Positions 31,299 to 42,049 of a stretch of 64,000 bases of DNA are shown here, piece after piece. The notes beneath the pieces are model-generated. The model was given only the letters and a program-made list of their open reading frames with translations. It searched no databases and was not told the origin of the DNA. The stretch lies in the NCBI GenBank assembly GCA_047967505.1, contig CM106541.1; one strand, 5' to 3'. Source of the DNA: Dipteris shenzhenensis (Eukaryota > Polypodiophyta > Polypodiopsida > Gleicheniales). Position numbers and translations under genes: made by a program. Positions within the stretch are counted from its first letter, which is position 1. Every line of letters begins with the position of its first letter.

Positions 31299-32099
31299 GG
31301 GAGGAAAGTATGGTGTGGTATCTTGGCATAAAAGCTTCTTTCTAATGTCTCATTCTCAATGATAAGTATCTTTGGTAGTCAGTTCGAATGCTGCAGGAAG
31401 TGAAGAGGTGCGTGAAGTTTATTACCCCCAACTTCATGTCACATCTTTTGGTGGAGATGCCGGGTACGTTTGGTATTGGATTCATCCCACCTTACTAAAC
31501 GGTCTCGGGTGTACTTGATTGCATGTTATGCCTAGAAGAGGCATGTGTTTGTATGAGATAAAGAAGATGCCTGGAAGAACTCCGTTAGAAGAGATTGCAA
31601 CCCGTTTAAGAGAACTTGAAGATTGTGAAGGTGATGCTCAAGCTATTCGAACAGTCACCATGATCATATCCTTTATGTTTGCATTGTTGAATATGTTGGT
31701 GAATCGACAATGCCGGCAGCAGGCACAATGATAGATTGGGGATTGTTCCATGCACTGGCAGCTTGGTGTGAAGAAGAGTTGAGTCTTTGGGTAGTTTTTG
31801 ACTATAACAATGGAGTGGTGATTCTTAATGCTTTCGACTTGTTTTGCTATCTTGAAGCTTTTATGTGCACTTCCTATTGTGAGAAGGGTGATTCTAGAAT
31901 GCATGTATACACGATGTTTTCATGGTGTTGGTTGGTCACTTATTTTTGAAGATTTTGTTGAGGATCACATTGTGGAGGGTTTTCAACAAGTGGTTATGCA
32001 TAATAAGTTGGTCTTGGTATACTAAGGCTCTGCGGGATCTTGTTCGGATCTTGTCTGGGATATTATTTGGATCTTGGTGTTTTCTTTTTGTGTTTCATC

Positions 32100-32882
32100 A
32101 TGGTGAAGATTCCAGTGTTTCGAGGGACCCAAGGGGAAGACCCGGAGTCTTATCTTCAGGATTTTGTTCGAGGATGCCGGCTTTCTAGATGGTCCATGAA
32201 GGATCGGGCGGAGATTTTGCCTGATTTTCTTGAAGGTGTAGCCTTGAGTTGGCATGAGACCTTGCCAGACTCTACCAAGGAGGACTGGGACCAAATGGTG
32301 GCAGCAATGAAGCAGAGATTTGGGGCAGTGGAGTCGCCAAATGCTTTGATGTTGTAGTTGGACCGGTTCTGTCAAGGAGAGGGTGAGTTGGTCTCTGCAT
32401 TGGCAATCCGATATGAAACTTTATGGACAAAGTATGAAAGGGCAGCTTTGCGAGCTGTGGCATCGGAATCATCGGCCCCTCAAAGTCTCTCAGGGATGGA
32501 GCACTTAAAGATGAGCAAATTTGTTATGGCTTTGGAGCCTCGTCTTCGTTCAAAGGTAATGAGTAAAGATCCAACAACATACGTGGAGGCGCTTCGCATT
32601 GCGACCAAGAAAGAAGCTTCTCTTAAGATCGAATCCTCTTTTGTGTCTTCAACAGCTTCAACTTCTAAGGTGGAGGTAATGGGCACTCCTCAGGTACCAA
32701 AATCCTCTGAGTTAGATCATAATATCTCCCAATTGATGGCAGAGTTTGCTGATTTGAAATTGCATTTGGTTAATGCACGATAACCTAGAGCACCAAAGAG
32801 TGAAGATAGGCCTCGAGATAGGAGTGGGGTCACTTGCTATGAATGTAATGAAAAAGGTCACTATCGCCCCGAGTGTCCTAGA
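32100..32882 (+). pseudogene. gypsy-2 Gag
   Basis: Reading from 'MVKIPVFRGTQGEDPESYLQ', a standard plant gypsy Gag start, through 'WHETLPDSTKEDWDQMV' and 'VMALEPRLRSKV', to a CCHC zinc knuckle CYECNEKGHYRPEC at about 32836-32880. Two in-frame stops interrupt it: TAG at 32355-32357 and TAA at 32781-32783 just before the knuckle; the frame is otherwise unbroken and continues into Pol. Gag would form the particle and bind RNA through the knuckle. The open frame extends upstream to 32040, but the conserved start is at 32100. Confidence 0.88.
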
Positions 32883-34643
32883 TTGAGAAAGAAAGAAGAA
32901 AAACAAGTATCCTTGTTAGAAGCTTCTTCAGGGGATGAGGAAAGAGAGGTAATGATGGCTAAACGGGGGCGTGGTAAAGCAAAAGAAGAAGAAGAAAGCA
33001 AGGAAGAAGTAGATGAGGAACATCAGGAAGAGGAACACTGTAGTAAGAAAAAGAAGGCATCTAGAAGGAGAATTAGCCAGTCAGACTTTCCTTTAGGACA
33101 AGGAATTCAAAGCTATGACTTGTTGTCCGACCTTAAAGAAAAGGAAGCTCATATCACCTTTGGTCAATTACTTGCTTTGTCTCCAAAACTACAGAAGGAA
33201 TGGGGAAAACTAGCAAGCACAAGGGTGTCAAAGAAGAAAAAGAAGAAAAGTGCCAATCCTGTTGTTCAAAAGGTAGATATAAATGTTGGTGATGATGTAC
33301 CTGTGGTTGATGTGATCATTGATGGTCAAGTGATTTCTAATGTGTACATTGATGGAGGTGCATCGATTAATGTCATGAGTGAGAAGACCATGATTGATGC
33401 TGATTTAAAATACTCTAGTACTACCTCTCCTTATCGCATCAAATTGGCTGACAACACTAGGGTTAAGACCTTGGGAGTTGTGAAGAATCTAAAAGTGGAT
33501 GTATGTGGAATTTTTGTGCCAACTACTTTTCAGGTGATCCCTACCAAGCCAGATGCACGTGCCTATCCATTGATTTTAGGAAGGCCTTGGCTACGCAAGG
33601 TGAAGGCTGTTCAAAAGTGGGATACTGGAGAATTGATTTTGCAGGGAAATGATAAGAAGGTGCGCTACAACATCAGAAGCCGCAAAAAGGAAGTTGTCAA
33701 GGAGGAGTCTTCAACATCAGAGTGTTCAAGCTCTGACTTAACCGATGAAGAAGAAGAGACAGGGTGTAGCTCCGAGGAGTCCAACTCAGAGGGTGAGGTG
33801 GAAGGAGTTGCCTTTGGTCTTTGTCTTGGTGCTGATCGGGATGAGTCAGGAAGGAACAAGGTGATGGTGCAAGAAGATCCTGTAGAGACACTTCATGTGG
33901 AGGATGTGGAGCACATTAAACGACGCCAATGCAATGAAGAGCTTCTTGGTGATTCTCTATCAGGTAGTGAGAAGCTCCGATACTTAGATATGCTAGATGA
34001 TTTTCCATGTCTCTTTGCAACAAGCTACTCACAGGTTCGGAAAGTCTCTCTTGTGGAGCACAAGATTGAATTGAATCCAGAAAGCAAGCCAGTTGTGCAA
34101 CGCTTAAGGCGATTGGGGGTGATCCAAGCTGAGGCACTAAAGAAAGAGGTAACACAACTACTTGAGGTGGGATTCATCTTTCCTGTTGATGATTCAGAAT
34201 GGATATCTTCTGTAGTTGTCACACCAAAGAAAGGAAATAAGTGGCGAGTTTGTGTGGACTTTCATCCTTTGAATGCATGCACTAAGAGGGATCATTTTCC
34301 TTTGCCATTCCAAGACGAAATACTAGACCAAGAAGCAGGGCATGAGATGTATTCTGTATGTGATGGGTATTCTGGGTACTTTCAAATTCGTATTCGGGAG
34401 GAAGATCAAAAGGAAACATCATTTGTCACACCTTGGGGAGTTTTTGCTTACAGAGTGATGCCTTTTGGGTTGACCAATGCACCAGCTACATTTCAAAGGT
34501 TCATGAGTCAAGTCCTGGAGCCTTACTTGGGAAAGTTCATACGGGTGTTTTTGGATTATTTTTGCATTTATTCTCGGCGCATAGATCACATGGAGAAGTT
34601 AAAGATGGCCTTAGCTAGATTAATGAAGCAAAAGGGTGTCTAA
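32883..34643 (+). CDS. gypsy-2 Pol, N-terminal part: linker, protease, reverse transcriptase (586 codons)
   Basis: Residues 1-125 are a charged linker (poly-Glu and Lys-rich runs). Protease follows with DGG at residues 157-159 ('YIDGGASINVM') and 'PLILGRPWLRKVKAV'. A second acidic linker spans about residues 275-350. RT starts near 'VEHKIELNPESKPVVQRLRR' and includes 'SVVVTPKKGNKWRVCVDF', 'CDGYSGYFQIRI', 'PFGLTNAPATFQRFMSQV'. The active site is 'VFLDYFCIY': D558 is kept, the second Asp is Tyr559, so the enzyme should be dead. A one-base loss near 34640 moves the rest of RT to another frame. The first Met is not the natural start; the frame is joined to Gag upstream. Confidence 0.9.
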   Translation: MRKKEEKQVSLLEASSGDEEREVMMAKRGRGKAKEEEESKEEVDEEHQEEEHCSKKKKASRRRISQSDFPLGQGIQSYDLLSDLKEKEAHITFGQLLALSPKLQKEWGKLASTRVSKKKKKKSANPVVQKVDINVGDDVPVVDVIIDGQVISNVYIDGGASINVMSEKTMIDADLKYSSTTSPYRIKLADNTRVKTLGVVKNLKVDVCGIFVPTTFQVIPTKPDARAYPLILGRPWLRKVKAVQKWDTGELILQGNDKKVRYNIRSRKKEVVKEESSTSECSSSDLTDEEEETGCSSEESNSEGEVEGVAFGLCLGADRDESGRNKVMVQEDPVETLHVEDVEHIKRRQCNEELLGDSLSGSEKLRYLDMLDDFPCLFATSYSQVRKVSLVEHKIELNPESKPVVQRLRRLGVIQAEALKKEVTQLLEVGFIFPVDDSEWISSVVVTPKKGNKWRVCVDFHPLNACTKRDHFPLPFQDEILDQEAGHEMYSVCDGYSGYFQIRIREEDQKETSFVTPWGVFAYRVMPFGLTNAPATFQRFMSQVLEPYLGKFIRVFLDYFCIYSRRIDHMEKLKMALARLMKQKGV

Positions 34644-36028
34644 ATCCTAGCAAGTGTCATTTGGCTCAAACAAAAGTAGTCTTGTTGGGGCATATTGTGT
34701 CTCAAGAAGGCTTGCAAATGGATCCTGACAAGGTTCAAGCAATCATGGCATTGCCAAGTCCTGAGAGTGTCACTGGTGTTCGTAGAATTCTAGGAAAGAG
34801 CAAGTATTATCAATGCTTTTGTGATGATTTCACAGAGATAGTGCCTCCCATGAACTTGTTGACAAGAAAAGGAGTTTCTTTCCAGTGGGGTATGGAGCAA
34901 CAAGAGTCTTTCTAGCAACTTAAGGAGGCCATGAGTAAGGGCCCAATATTGAAGCCCCCTGATTGGTCTCAAGACTTTTATGTAAATCCAAGTGTATCTT
35001 TGCATTCAGTTGGTGCTGTATTGCTACAAAAAGGAGAGGCAGGTAGAATGCAACCCATCTATTATGCCAGCCGACAGCTTATAGATGTGGAAACAAGGTA
35101 TGAAGAAATGGAGCAGCAAGCTCTCTCTTTGGTGTTTTCTGTCAGAAAGTTTCGCTCCTATTTATTACCTCGACCATTTTTCTTCCTTACCTCTCAGTCT
35201 GTATTAGCATATCTAGTTCGCAAGCCTAATCCTGGGGGGAGATTTGCAAAATGGTTATCAGAGCTTCAAGAGTTCTCTTTCTCTTTTGTCACTGAAAATA
35301 CCACTAGGTCCACTATGGCAGATTTGCTCACACGGCGGGAGGATCTAAGAGAAGAAAAGAAATGTAAGGAGAACATTAAAGATGAAAGGGATACACCACC
35401 AACAGCTTTTGTTTTGTATTTTGATGGGGCTTTTAGTCCTTCATGCCAACAAGGAGCCGGGGGGATAGTCTTGATGAATCCTGAAGGTCAAGAGGTATGG
35501 GCAAGAGGACAAGAGCTTCCAGGTATCACAACTAACAATGCAGCTGAGTATAATGCTTTGATTCTTGGTTTGGAGGGTTGTCTTCAAAGTCAAGTTAAAG
35601 AATTGGAAGTAAGAGGAGATTCTCAGCTTATTATAAAGCAAATGCAAGGGCATTACCAGACAAGAAGTCCTCATTTGAAGGAGCTTAATCAAAAGGCTAT
35701 GGCACTATGTAGTCAATTTGATTTTTGCAAGTTTGTTCATATAAACAGAAAAGAAAATAAAAGGGCAGATGAGTTAGCTACTCAAGCCATTGTAGTACAA
35801 GACCGGGGGGTGGTTTCTTTGGTAGACACTGGATGGCCAGAACTGCAAGATGTTCAGCAATATGTGGAAGAAGGCATGTTTCCTCAAGGGTTAACTCCAC
35901 AACAGAAGCAGAGATTGGTAAGGAAGGCTTGTCCCTATACCATTGTTGATGACATTCTTTATAAATTGGGAAAAGATAAGGTGCTCCATCGGGTGGTCCA
36001 TCCCATGGAGACTAGGAGAATCCTATAA
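34640..36028 (+). pseudogene. gypsy-2 Pol, middle part: RT thumb, classical RNase H and second RNase H
   Basis: After the frameshift the reading goes 'LNPSKCHLAQTKVVLLGHIV' (RT thumb), TAG at 34913, then a 365-codon frame. Its first domain is the gypsy RNase H ('FYVNPSVSLHSVGAVLLQKG', 'YYASRQLIDVETRYEEMEQQ', 'FAKWLSELQEFSF'), which has Asn-Pro where the first catalytic Asp (DAS) belongs. A second complete RNase H follows at about 35405-35800 with all acidic residues: 'YFDGAFSPSCQQGAGGIVL', 'TNNAAEYNALILGL', 'VRGDSQLIIKQMQG' and 'KENKRADELATQA'. This arrangement is known from Tat-lineage plant elements with an archaeal-type RNase H. Confidence 0.9.
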
Positions 36029-37050
36029 ATGTGTCATGAATGCTCTGGTCATTTTGCTTCAGCAAGCACAGCTAGGAGAATTCTTAATGCAGGATACTTT
36101 TGGCCATGCCTCCATAAGGATGTATATGAATGGTGTCGAAGTTGTAAAGTATGCCAAAAGTTTGCAAGGCAACAGTTGATTCCTGGGCCCTTGAAGCCTA
36201 TTCCAGCATATGGACCATTTGAGAGGTGGGGGTTGGACTTTGTGGGACCACTCCCTCGCTCATCTCAGGGAAAGCATTATTTATTGGTGGCCACAGATTA
36301 TGCCACTCGATGGGCAGAGGCCAAGGCCACAGTCAATAGCAAGGCAAGCACAGTTGCAAAATTTCTCTTTGATTAAATTTGTTCACGCTTTGGTTGTCCT
36401 TTGGAAATTCTCACTGATGGAGGAACCTCTTTTAGAAATGAACTAATTGAAGATGTGGTGCATAAGCTAAAGATAAATCATAGCATGTCCACGCCATACT
36501 ATCCTCAATGTAATGGCTTGGTTGAGAAAACAAATGGATTGTTGTGCAATTCAATGGGAAAGCTTGTTGACACCAAGAAAAGGCATTGGGATAGGCACTT
36601 GGCAGAAGTTTTATGGGCTTACAGAACCACACACAAGCTAGCTATTGGGTTTACACCATTCCAACTAGTGTATGGAATAGAAGCCATTTTACCCATTGAA
36701 TTGGAGGTACATAGTCTTCGCACAGCTGTTGCAAGAATAGAAGGACAGGAGGATGCCTATGCTCAACGCTTGGTACAACTAGAAGCCTTGGATGAATATA
36801 GATTACAGGCCTTACAAAACTTGGAATCTTCTCAAAGAAGGCGCAAGGCCCGTTTTGACACCAAATTACGCAAGAAGAAAGATATTGCAGAAGGAGATTT
36901 GGTAATGAGATTTGATAGCCGTCTGGACAAGCGGCTAAACAAAAGAAGTTCACGAATGGAACCTTTCAGCTTGAGGATGTTGATGGCATGGTAATACCCG
37001 GACGCACCAATGAGTATCGCCTTAAATTTTTCTATGCTCGACCACCTTGA
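36029..37050 (+). pseudogene. gypsy-2 integrase
   Basis: The zinc-binding module begins before the TAA at 36026 and continues 'CHECSGHFASASTARRIL', 'CRSCKVCQKFARQ' (Cys pair). The core has 'ERWGLDFVGPLP' (first Asp), 'LEILTDGGTSFRNEL' (second Asp) and 'YYPQCNGLVEKTNGLL' (Glu). TAA at 36374 interrupts the core. The C-terminal domain continues to 36945, where a frameshift moves it to the frame reading 'FQLEDVDGMVIPGRTNEYRL', ending at TGA 37048-37050. No chromodomain is visible. Confidence 0.9.
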
Positions 37051-37088
37051 GGGCCAGCAGACCCTCTCTGTACTAGAGAGGATCTGCT

Positions 37089-37100
37089 GGGGGGGGAAAG
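37089..37100 (+). promoter_or_regulatory. polypurine tract of gypsy-2
   Basis: GGGGGGGGAAAG lies just before the TGTGACGCC LTR start at 37102. Confidence 0.8.
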
Positions 37101-37101
37101 A

Positions 37102-37357
37102 TGTGACGCCAAAAATTGATATTTTTAACTTGGCATTGATATTGTTTTTCTCTATGCTTGATAAGGGTTTGAGTATCAAGTGATAGCCTAGCGGCTCTCA
37201 CTTATTTCATTCCACTCATCCTCTCAATCCCATACAATATCATAGAAAATAGAAATAAGTGAGAGCTGCTAGGCTATCACTTGATACTCAAACCCTTATC
37301 AAACATAGAGAAAAACAATATCAATGCCAAGTTAAAAATATCAATTTTTCGCATCAC
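37102..37357. repeat. foldback: inverted repeat with about 107-bp arms at the gypsy-2 3' LTR start
   Basis: Left arm 37102-37208 (TGTGACGCCAAAAATTG ... CTCACTTATTTC) and right arm 37252-37357 (GAAATAAGTGAGAGC ... CAATTTTTCGCATCAC) are inverted copies with few differences, and 43 bp lie between. The left arm is in the position of the LTR start, so the structure is either two LTR starts head to head or a foldback element inserted beside the polypurine tract. Confidence 0.9.
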
Positions 37358-37929
37358 AACATCAACATCATGTTATCATGTGCCACTTGTGGATGTATAG
37401 GGAGAAGTTCGAACCAATACCCACCATTGGTGTTGCATGTAGTGATATATTATCAATAAGTTAATGTTATTTGAGATCATGGTTAATATTGGATACCATT
37501 ATGACACGAAACCTTGAGACAAGATCTTATATTTACATGAAATCTTAAAATAGGACGAGGAGGGTGACGAGGGCGCACATATACCTTCACACTTTGAGCA
37601 AGAGTATAGTCTCTCGGATGATGATGAGGGTATGGTTGATATGATGGATTCTATTTTTAGGGTCACTACATCACATGTACATGTGATGTCTGAGTCTGAG
37701 GTTAAAATGTGAGAGTTGCAATCAACACACTTGTACGAGGGTGCTAGGATGTCTAAACTACGTGCTTGTCTCTCAATCTTGAATTTGCAAGCAAAGTATG
37801 GGTGGTCAGATAAAAGTGTCTCGGCCTTAATGAGGTTAGCTCCTGCATTAATTTGACTCATTATTTGGATATTGTTTCTTTTGAGAATCATCATGTATGT
37901 TTGAGAATCATCATTATTCGAAGCCTTGT

Positions 37930-38232
37930 ATCCCCACTTTTTCTCTTTTCACTCTCTCTTTTTCTTTCTTATCTCCTCTCTTTTCTCCTTTTTCTCCTCT
38001 CTTTTCCTCTCTTATCTCCTCTCTTTTGTCCTTTTTCTCCTCTCTTTTTCTCTCTCATCTCCTCTCTTTTCCCCTTTTTCTCCTCTCTTTTTCTCTCTTA
38101 TCTCCTCTCTTTTAACCTTTTTCTCCTTTCTTTTCCTCTCTTATCTCCTCTCTTTTTATCTCTTATCTCCTCTCTTTTGTCCTTTTTCTCCTCTCTTTTT
38201 CCTGCTCTTTCCTCCTCTCTTTCCTCCCACGT
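37930..38232. repeat. polypyrimidine tract (TCTCCTCTCTTTT-type units)
   Basis: About 300 bp of almost pure C/T on the plus strand. Open frames rich in Ser, Leu and Phe here are composition artefacts. Confidence 0.9.
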
Positions 38233-38537
38233 GAAGCTTCAATAGCCTACTATTGAGCAAACAAATACAAACTTTTGTCACTCTAATTCAAAGAATGCAA
38301 GAGTCTGTAAATTTTTGCTCAATGTTAGGTTGTAAGATTCTAAGCTTACTCAATATCTTATAGGGATTCCAAGCTGTAGGATTAGTGTATCGAATCATCA
38401 TTATTCGAAGCCTATGTATGTTTGAATTGTGATAGGTTGCTCAAGAAGATGTTGCCTGCACCAAATACCATGCCCACATCAAGAGATGAAGAGAAGAAGA
38501 TGCTAATAATGGTGGGTATGGATTATGATACCATCCA

Positions 38538-38665
38538 TGCTTGCCGTATTCTCTTTCGTCCTGAGCATGGAGATTTGGCTAGTTGTCTGAAGTGTGGGGA
38601 ATGCTTGCCGTATTCTCTTTCGTCCTGAGCATGGAGATTTGGCTAGTTGTCTGAAGTGTGGGGAA
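38538..38665. repeat. 64-bp perfect tandem duplication inside TNP2
   Basis: ATGCTTGCCGTATTCTCTTT through CTGAAGTGTGGGGA appears twice without visible differences. 64 is not a multiple of three, so it shifts the transposase frame. Confidence 0.93.
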
Positions 38666-38679
38666 CAATGATATAGAGA

Positions 38680-39960
38680 TGACTTGCAGGGTGAATAGAT
38701 ACCGATAAAGTTCTTGAGACACTTTCCCATCATTGCAAGAATACAGCACATGTTCCGATGCAAATCCATAGCAGAGTTGATGACATCGCATGCATCTCAT
38801 TGGTCCACTAATGACACATTAAGGATTCCCACAGATTGTGCAGCTTGGAAGCACATAGAAAATTAGTGGCGACTTTGCGAGGGAGCCACACAACTTACAT
38901 CTTGGGCTCACCATGGATAGACTGAATCCTTTCAAGTTACCCTCGACATCTTGGTCGACATGGCCATAGTCTTGGTAAATTACAATATCCCACCATGGCT
39001 TATAATAAAGAAGGGACACCTCATGCTTGCACTACTTGTGCCAGGGAAGTACAAGGCCAAAAATATGGACGTGTACATGGCACCTTTGATAGAGGAGTTA
39101 TAGATCTTATGGAGAGGAGTGTGGGTATTTGATATTTCTAGAGCTCCTAGACATACCAATAATATTTTGGTTAGAGTAATCTTGATGTGGACCATGCATG
39201 ACTACCCAGGATATGGAGAGTGTGTAGGTATGTGGTTGTATCTTTACATGTATAATATAGGATTATGCTTTTATGACTCTCTTTCGCATGCATGTCTTAT
39301 ACTAATACATTCATCCATGTATGCAAGACTTGTTACAAGTGGGTACCATGCTTGTCCTGTTTGTGGACCGAGTTTAAAATCACTTGCACGATACTCCAAA
39401 CATATGAGGAAAAATGTTTATGAAGGTCATGCTCGATACCTTCGGTTGGACCATCTCACACGTGGAGGTCAGCTTGATCCACCACCATCATATTTAAAGG
39501 CAAGTGACTGGAGGGAAAATGGAGAGGAACCTCCTCCTGGTATGAAGAAGCTATCGATCTTTCACGAGCTTCCTTATTGGGGTCAGTTACAAATCAATCA
39601 TCTCTTGGATTCCATGCATATCTTTTAGAATATGGGGGCTACTATTTGAGCACACTTGGTTGGTTCCAAAGAATCGAGAGGAGTGTGAGAAGACTTACTT
39701 GCGCGCTATGAATAGGATGTCTCATTTGTGGCCCCAAGTGCATGCTTTGGGAAACGCTATCCTCTTGAAAGTGACATGGATCCTCTCTACGAGAGAGAAG
39801 ATAGTGGTCAAGGCAGACATTGCCTCTTTTCAAACACCCACAGGGTACATGCGTTGCTTGAAAGGAGCATTTTTAAAGGACAATAAGCTTAGTGGGCTCA
39901 AGTCCTGGGCTCAAGTCCCATGATTGGCACAAGGTCTTATAGGTATTCTTAGATGTAGGA
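38680..39960 (+). pseudogene. CACTA B transposase, core (TNP2-like)
   Basis: In order: 'KFLRHFPIIARIQHMFRCKS', 'AELMTSHASHWS', 'NYNIPPWLIIKKGHLMLAL', 'KNMDVYMAPLIEELQILW', then in the 39119-39628 frame 'YHACPVCGPSLKSLARYSKH' (CPxCG), 'EGHARYLRLDHLTRGG', 'IFHELPYWGQLQINHLLDSM'. These match the TNP2 core almost block for block. Stops at several points (e.g. after 'HIF' at 39628) show it is not translated whole. It serves as the empty site for the solo LTR in element A. Confidence 0.85.
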
Positions 39961-40259
39961 TTAGTGTACCGATAATCGTGATGCGTTAGCATAATTATGA
40001 TTATGTTATATTGTTGAGATGACTTCTTTGTTGCTTTGATAGTTCATCCTCCCAATTACAATAAAAGGGTGCTTACAAAAAGATGTTAGAAATGCTATAT
40101 TCAAGATCAGTGGTATTGTGAGGTATGCTTACTATCAAATCGCATTGATTGCATTTTTTTCAATTTAAGCTAAATAATCTGTAGATTGATTATGAATCTA
40201 TCTTACATGGGCATGTGAAATAGGTGGATATCTAAAAAAGAGATCTCCATATCGAGCAT

Positions 40260-40902
40260 CAAGAAGGCTAGGGTGGAATCCATCGAAGCCGTATGCTTGC
40301 TTGAGAAGCACTTTCCCTTGAGCATTATGACAGCTCAAGTGCACTTGCTTGTGCATATAGTTGATGAGGCCATTGCAAGTACCGTTCATAGTCGGTGGAT
40401 GTTTTTTCTCGAGCGGTTTATGAAAACTTTAAAGGGATTTGTAAGACAAAGAGCAAGACCAAAAGCAAGCATGGAGAGGGATGGTTTGTGCAAGAGTCAT
40501 TAGTATATATCACGGAGTTTCTTGCATCCATGGATCCCGATATGCCGCAAGCTTGGCATAACAAGGATGATGATCGCATTGTTGGCGAGGTTTCCCAAGG
40601 AAAAGGGATTGAAAGAAAGATGAGTGAAGAGCAAATGGAGAAACTCAATAAGTTTTGTATCCTCAATAGCAAGGAGATGCAGAAGTGGATTGAGAGATAT
40701 GAAGCAATCAAAGTAGAAAGAATAAATGCAAGGACGAGATTGAGAGTAATGTACAGGCAATCACAACCATATCCACGAGATCTAGCTCTTCTTCCCACTC
40801 ACATGTCACTTGATTGGCTACAACTAGCTCTATGTAAAGCCGAACATGATGGAGAGAATAAACTAGCACGAGTGAGAGTTATCATCTGGATGTATGATGC
40901 AT
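40260..40902 (+). pseudogene. CACTA B transposase, DUF4218-like part
   Basis: The frame 40273-40503 reads 'VHLLVHIVDEAIASTVHSRW' and 'FLERFMKTLKGFVRQRARPK', the diagnostic block of the TNP2-associated DUF4218. A frameshift near 40450 moves to the frame 40395-40922 ('WFVQESLVYITEFLA', 'KMSEEQMEKLNKFCILN'). Element A has lost the whole part by deletion. The stretch 39960-40260 before it has no clear coding signal and may hold an intron. Confidence 0.82.
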
Positions 40903-41001
40903 GTAAGTTTCTTACTCGTTGACGTAATTAAGTAATTATTTGTGGCAATATACGCTATAAAATAGATGCATCTTCATTGTTTTAATCATGCTCTTTTACA
41001 G
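40903..41001 (+). other. intron in CACTA B transposase (99 bp)
   Basis: GTAAGTTTCTTAC at the donor and TTTTACAG at the acceptor join 'MYDA' to 'YKKYRHYGYM'. In A the same acceptor is kept but the donor is CT. Confidence 0.65.
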
Positions 41002-41830
41002 TACAAAAAGTATAGGCATTATGGTTATATGGAATGCATCGATTTAAAGAGAGTCACGTATGATTGTGGAGTCATGGCTAACTTCACACAAGATAGCCGA
41101 GCAAGTGCTTCGAATACCAATCTATTCTCCTCACACTTGAATTATTCTGGAACCATATGCAAAATCTATGAAGTTGATTTCAAATGATTTAGTATTTTCA
41201 TTCTTGATGTAAAATGGTTTAGAACTATTTACAATGGTCCCCATGCCATAGTGAGAAAAGACAATAGCGGTTTCTTTGTAATAGACTCCACCAAACTTTG
41301 GACCGATGAAAATGATACTTTTGTTCTTCTGAGCATTGTGAGCAACTGCATACTAATGATTTCATTAATCGAAGCTTTCGTTCTTAAAGATCCATTGATA
41401 CATGTACTTAAGCATAATTTCATATATATAATTGATGGAATTTGGCACCCATCTTCAATATAGGTGGTCTTTCATTTGGATCATTCTGATCCAAGATGGT
41501 GGTATGTGATCCAAGTTGCAACACGAAGTAAGCAAAATTTTGAAGATAGAGATGTGGATATGGAGATGCCACTACCAATGCCGGATCGAATTGATACCAG
41601 ATGAATCTAGCGAAGAAGATGAAGATCACAATATGAGCCAAGAGGAAGATGTGCATAATGACATCATACGAGAGAAAGATGGAGGTCATGATATTAAGGA
41701 AGAAGACGATGATCATCAAGAATTGCCACACTTTATTGAAGAAGATGATCAAGTACTCTTAGATGAACGTATGATGCTAGAGTACAATGATGATGTATGA
41801 GATCAACTCGGTATAGAATTAGAGATAGAC
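41002..41830 (+). pseudogene. CACTA B transposase, DUF4216-like part and acidic tail
   Basis: 'YSGTICKIYEVDFK', stop, 'FSIFILDVKWFRTIYNG', 'KDNSGFFVIDSTKLWTDEND' give the DUF4216 pattern. The tail (41516-41800) 'DESSEEDEDHNMSQEED' matches A. Small indels shift the frame between the two. Confidence 0.75.
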
Positions 41831-42049
41831 TTGTTTGGCGCATTAGACTTGAAACGGTTGATGTAAATGCTCTTCATTGAATTTTTTTCATCTCAAACTT
41901 GGACATGAATATATGAGCTTCAAAGGCTTGATGTACATGCTCTTGTACTTTTATTCTCTCAAAAGATCAAACATGTATGAAAATTTAAAAAAAAATGTCA
42001 TTGGAAAAAACTATCTTTTAAGGTTGGTATGGGAAAAAAAACTCTCTGT

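Larger units (their letters stand above)
29863..37208 (+). mobile_element. Ty3/gypsy LTR retrotransposon 'gypsy-2' with two RNase H domains, plus orientation
   Basis: Order: LTR-like sequence with TATA (right palindrome arm), leader with small ORF (31074-31298), gag (32100-32882), protease and RT (32883-34643), RT end, RNase H, second RNase H (34640-36028), integrase (36029-37050), polypurine tract (37089-37100), LTR start TGTGACGCC at 37102. Gag and Pol run in one frame to 34640. Damage is light: stops at 32355, 32781, 34913, 36026 and 36374, frameshifts near 34640 and 36945, and one active-site change. The 5' LTR start and most of the 3' LTR are missing or rearranged, so the outer limits are approximate. 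Confidence 0.82.
37380..38679 (+). pseudogene. CACTA B transposase, N-terminal part (TNP2-like)
   Basis: 37555-37720 aligns with 17340-17530 of A and holds the acidic block with 'MMDSIFRVTTSHVHVM'. 38422-38670 reads 'MPTSRDEEKKMLIMVGMDYD', 'IHACRILFRPEHGDLASCLK', 'CGE', which is the TNP2 stretch 'KKML..LGL.Y..IHAC...C.LFR.E....T.CP.CG'. The polypyrimidine tract at 37930-38232 and a 64-bp duplication at 38538-38665 break it. Confidence 0.78.

Noticed and set aside
37853-38245. 130-codon and overlapping frames rich in Leu/Ser/Phe, resembling membrane proteins
   Set aside because: All are translations of the polypyrimidine tract in three frames.
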